The notes under the pieces were generated by a model. The model had not been told where the DNA came from, searched no databases, and was given only the letters and a program-made list of their open reading frames with translations. From Tillus elongatus (taxonomy: Eukaryota > Arthropoda > Insecta > Coleoptera > Cleridae), in NCBI GenBank assembly GCA_964006375.1, contig OZ023264.1, positions 174,392,295 through 174,456,294 of the forward strand: DNA of 64,000 nt, given 5' to 3'. Shown one piece after another: positions 61,957-64,000 of this stretch (within the stretch, counting starts at the first letter, position 1; every line of letters starts with the position of its first letter). Position numbers and translations under genes: made by a program.

Positions 61957-62468
61957 AAGTCTGGGGGCAGCCAGTGCGTTATGTAAGTGAATTTTCATAG
62001 AAATGTTTTTAATATCAATCTCTTTAATGCAAGCCGGCATCAATTTCGTCACCGGTATAACCTATATACTAGAAAAAATGTACCATATTGTTTGAAAATA
62101 TCCAAAAATTTGTCGAAAATAAACTTGAAATCTTTCCGAAAAACTCGTTTCCTAGCCGACGAACCTTAGGTTAATAGCATATCAGTTATTAAATAAGCAT
62201 TTAATAAAAATTCTCTACCAAAACACACTTACAGCGCCAAGATTTTTTTTACAAACATGCATCATATTTCGATGAAAAATGCAAAAATACAATAAGGAAT
62301 GTTCACAAAAAAGAATGTAGGTATCACCAACGACTTATGGGTTACCTTGTGATGGTCAAAGTAATTTTACAAGATGCAGCTCAAGAGACCCTATAAGTAA
62401 CATAAACATTTTTCTCGTATCTTGCATAATAACAATTATATTAAGCTTTACCGTAGAAATGCGTCACC

Positions 62469-62558
<90 letters not shown>

Positions 62559-62700
62559 AGAAAGTAAAACCGGATATGGATTATAGGGGACCTAGTTTGC
62601 GCTCATTCAAAGAAATCTTTTTGGAAATCAAAAGTCGCGGTCTCCTCATTAAGGAATTTTTTCTACAAAAATTAGCTAAAAATTATAGACCGTTAAACCA
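61957..62700 (-). repeat. Long Helentron-like copy, minus strand
   Basis: The terminus has decayed hairpins at about 61964-61979 and 62222-62240 enclosing the module. The body with GACTTATGGG and CAAGAGACCCTATAA follows, then (AT)n at 62471-62555 and the minus-oriented 5' block (TTGCGCTCATTCAAAG, CTCCTCATTAAGGAA, ACAAAAATTAGCTAAAAAT) near 62595-62690. A second body-type segment continues to about 62980. Confidence 0.6.
62471..62555. repeat. (AT)n microsatellite
   Basis: About 85 bases of AT within the minus-strand copy. Confidence 0.97.
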
Positions 62701-62986
62701 TAAACTTAACTAAAACTACTGACAACGTATCAGAAAAAGTGTCTATTTGAAATCAATTTTCTGGAAACATTTTAGTAAAACGAAGGGCAATGATGGTTGA
62801 AGCTGAAACGTAAGGGTTTGCAGAACACTATTTACGTAATCCGTATTTCTTTGCCTAAATGTTGCGAATTTTGACGTTTCAAATCGCGACTTTTTACGTT
62901 TTGAGGAAAACCCCATTTTTTTTCTTTAAATGCCTATTACTTTTTGTCTCTGAAATTAAAGACCCAAATTTTGGTCAATTGTTCAG

Positions 62987-62988
<2 letters not shown>

Positions 62989-63062
<74 letters not shown>
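62989..63062. repeat. (AT)n microsatellite
   Basis: About 74 bases of AT next to body-type Helentron-like sequence at 62700-62985. Confidence 0.97.
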
Positions 63063-63065
<3 letters not shown>

Positions 63066-63136
63066 GCAGAAAAGTATACGACTGCATTAAATATGGAACG
63101 TTTTCACTAAGTTAGGGCAAGAACAAACAACCAGAT

Positions 63137-63449
63137 GAATTAAGTCTTAAAATTTTCATCTCCTTTTTAGTATATTATTTATTATACAAAAGCTTGCTAA
63201 AGATCCATCGGAATAACAACAATCTGATCAAATAACGGTAAAATGAAATGAGACTAAAAAAAATTGATAAAAAGTAGAGCCAGTAATTCAAATTGAATTA
63301 AGTCTTAAAATTTTCATCTTCTTTTTAGTATATTATTTTTTTTTTACAAAAGCTCGCTAAAGATTCATCGGAATAACAACAACCTGATCAAATAACGGTA
63401 AAATGAAATTAGGCTAAAAAAAATTGATAAAAAGTGGAGCCAGTAATTA
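63137..63449. repeat. Tandem duplication, 2 copies of about 157 bp
   Basis: 63137-63294 and 63295-63449 both begin GAATTAAGTCTTAAAATTTT and end AGCCAGTAATT, with a handful of differences. No relation to other repeats in the window is seen. Confidence 0.88.
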
Positions 63450-63819
63450 GGAATCATGTAGAAGTCGATTATCCGATGTTCAGGGCTTAGCACACTCGGT
63501 TACGGTCGACATGTAGCTACTAGCAGGTATATCCGGTAGTACTTATGTTAATTGTCTAACGTCTTTATTATTTACACCAAACAATTTTATTTACAATGGA
63601 TTTTTTGCTCATATTTTAACGAAAGGAAGGAAAATAACGACTTAGACACATATATAGGAAATTGTCAGTCATTTCGTGTCGCAGTTTCACTGACATTCGT
63701 ACCCCTACCATAATTATCAATTTTGACGTTTTAACTTTCTTTAATCAGATTTAATTAATTAAAAATTGATTAACAAACTTTTTTGTCTTTAAACGTAGAG
63801 ATCTGAATTTTGCTATATA

Positions 63820-64000
63820 GGATGATTTTTTTGACAAAAATCAGCATAACTGCTCTTACTTTATTATTTCCGGAGATATCAATTTTTTTTCAAATATAGC
63901 ACAACATTTTCCGGGAAAACCTTAACCGATTTGCCTAGCTAACAAACATGTCCAAGCCACTTGCAAAAGGAAGGCACGTACCAAATCTGATCAATATCGG
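63820..64000 (-). repeat. Helentron-like body, cut by the window edge
   Basis: TTATTTCCGGAGATATCAAT, TTTTCCGGGAAAACC and CCAAGCCACTTGCAAAAGG match the body of the family in minus orientation; the 5' half lies beyond the window. Confidence 0.55.

Overview
The window looks like one piece of a large, AT-rich arthropod (most probably insect) genome. It holds no compact genes and nothing bacterial. The only host coding sequence I can support is three small exons of one plus-strand immunoglobulin-superfamily gene of the Sidestep (Side) type, at 1548-1699, 4904-5048 and 57317-57444. Splice signals and reading phases agree at both internal junctions. The exons join into the end of one Ig domain and the start of the next. 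The first intron is 3.2 kb and the second 52.3 kb, so about 99% of the window is intron or flank.

The intron sequence is layered transposon debris. The most abundant component is a non-autonomous family that I interpret as Helentron-like (DINE-1/HINE type). One end has a TAGTGAATTTT inverted motif, the middle usually has an (AT)n tract, and the other end has AAAATTCACTA, a short ACGCA-loop-TGCGT hairpin and CCAGACTTTTT. About 18 recognisable hairpin ends occur in 64 kb. Its AT tracts have received other elements: a LINE in the copy at 40.0-43.2 kb, and a 2.1 kb TIR element plus a foldback MITE in the 26.7-29.4 kb copy.

Layout. 0-5 kb: Helentron-like copies, exon A, a dead LOA-like LINE with RNase H, exon B. 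5-14 kb: Helentron-like copies, a 70-bp tandem array, and a palindromic element carrying a tRNA-derived SINE and a Helentron-like insertion. 14.8-17.5 kb: a broken DNA transposon with TIRs and a protein of the SDN-x-x-x-QNKN type (DUF7869-like). 18-21.4 kb: two long Helentron-like copies. 22.2-24.3 kb: a CR1-group LINE on the minus strand. 24.4-32 kb: repeat copies, a CCCAAGCAAC TIR element, a foldback MITE. 32-34.3 kb: a SINE and a mariner-type element with long TIRs. 40-43.2 kb: a LINE inside an AT tract. 44.3-49.5 kb: two more mariner-type elements with very long inverted arms, one sitting exactly on the axis of a palindrome. 49.8-56.5 kb: two inverted copies of one LINE family and a new TIR element. 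57.3 kb: exon C. 57.4-64 kb: intron with a LINE tail, a SINE and Helentron-like pieces.

Every transposase and reverse transcriptase seen is broken by stops, frameshifts or lost catalytic residues. I see no active element, CRISPR, rRNA or functional tRNA gene. The biological interest lies in the repeat architecture and in the side-type gene.
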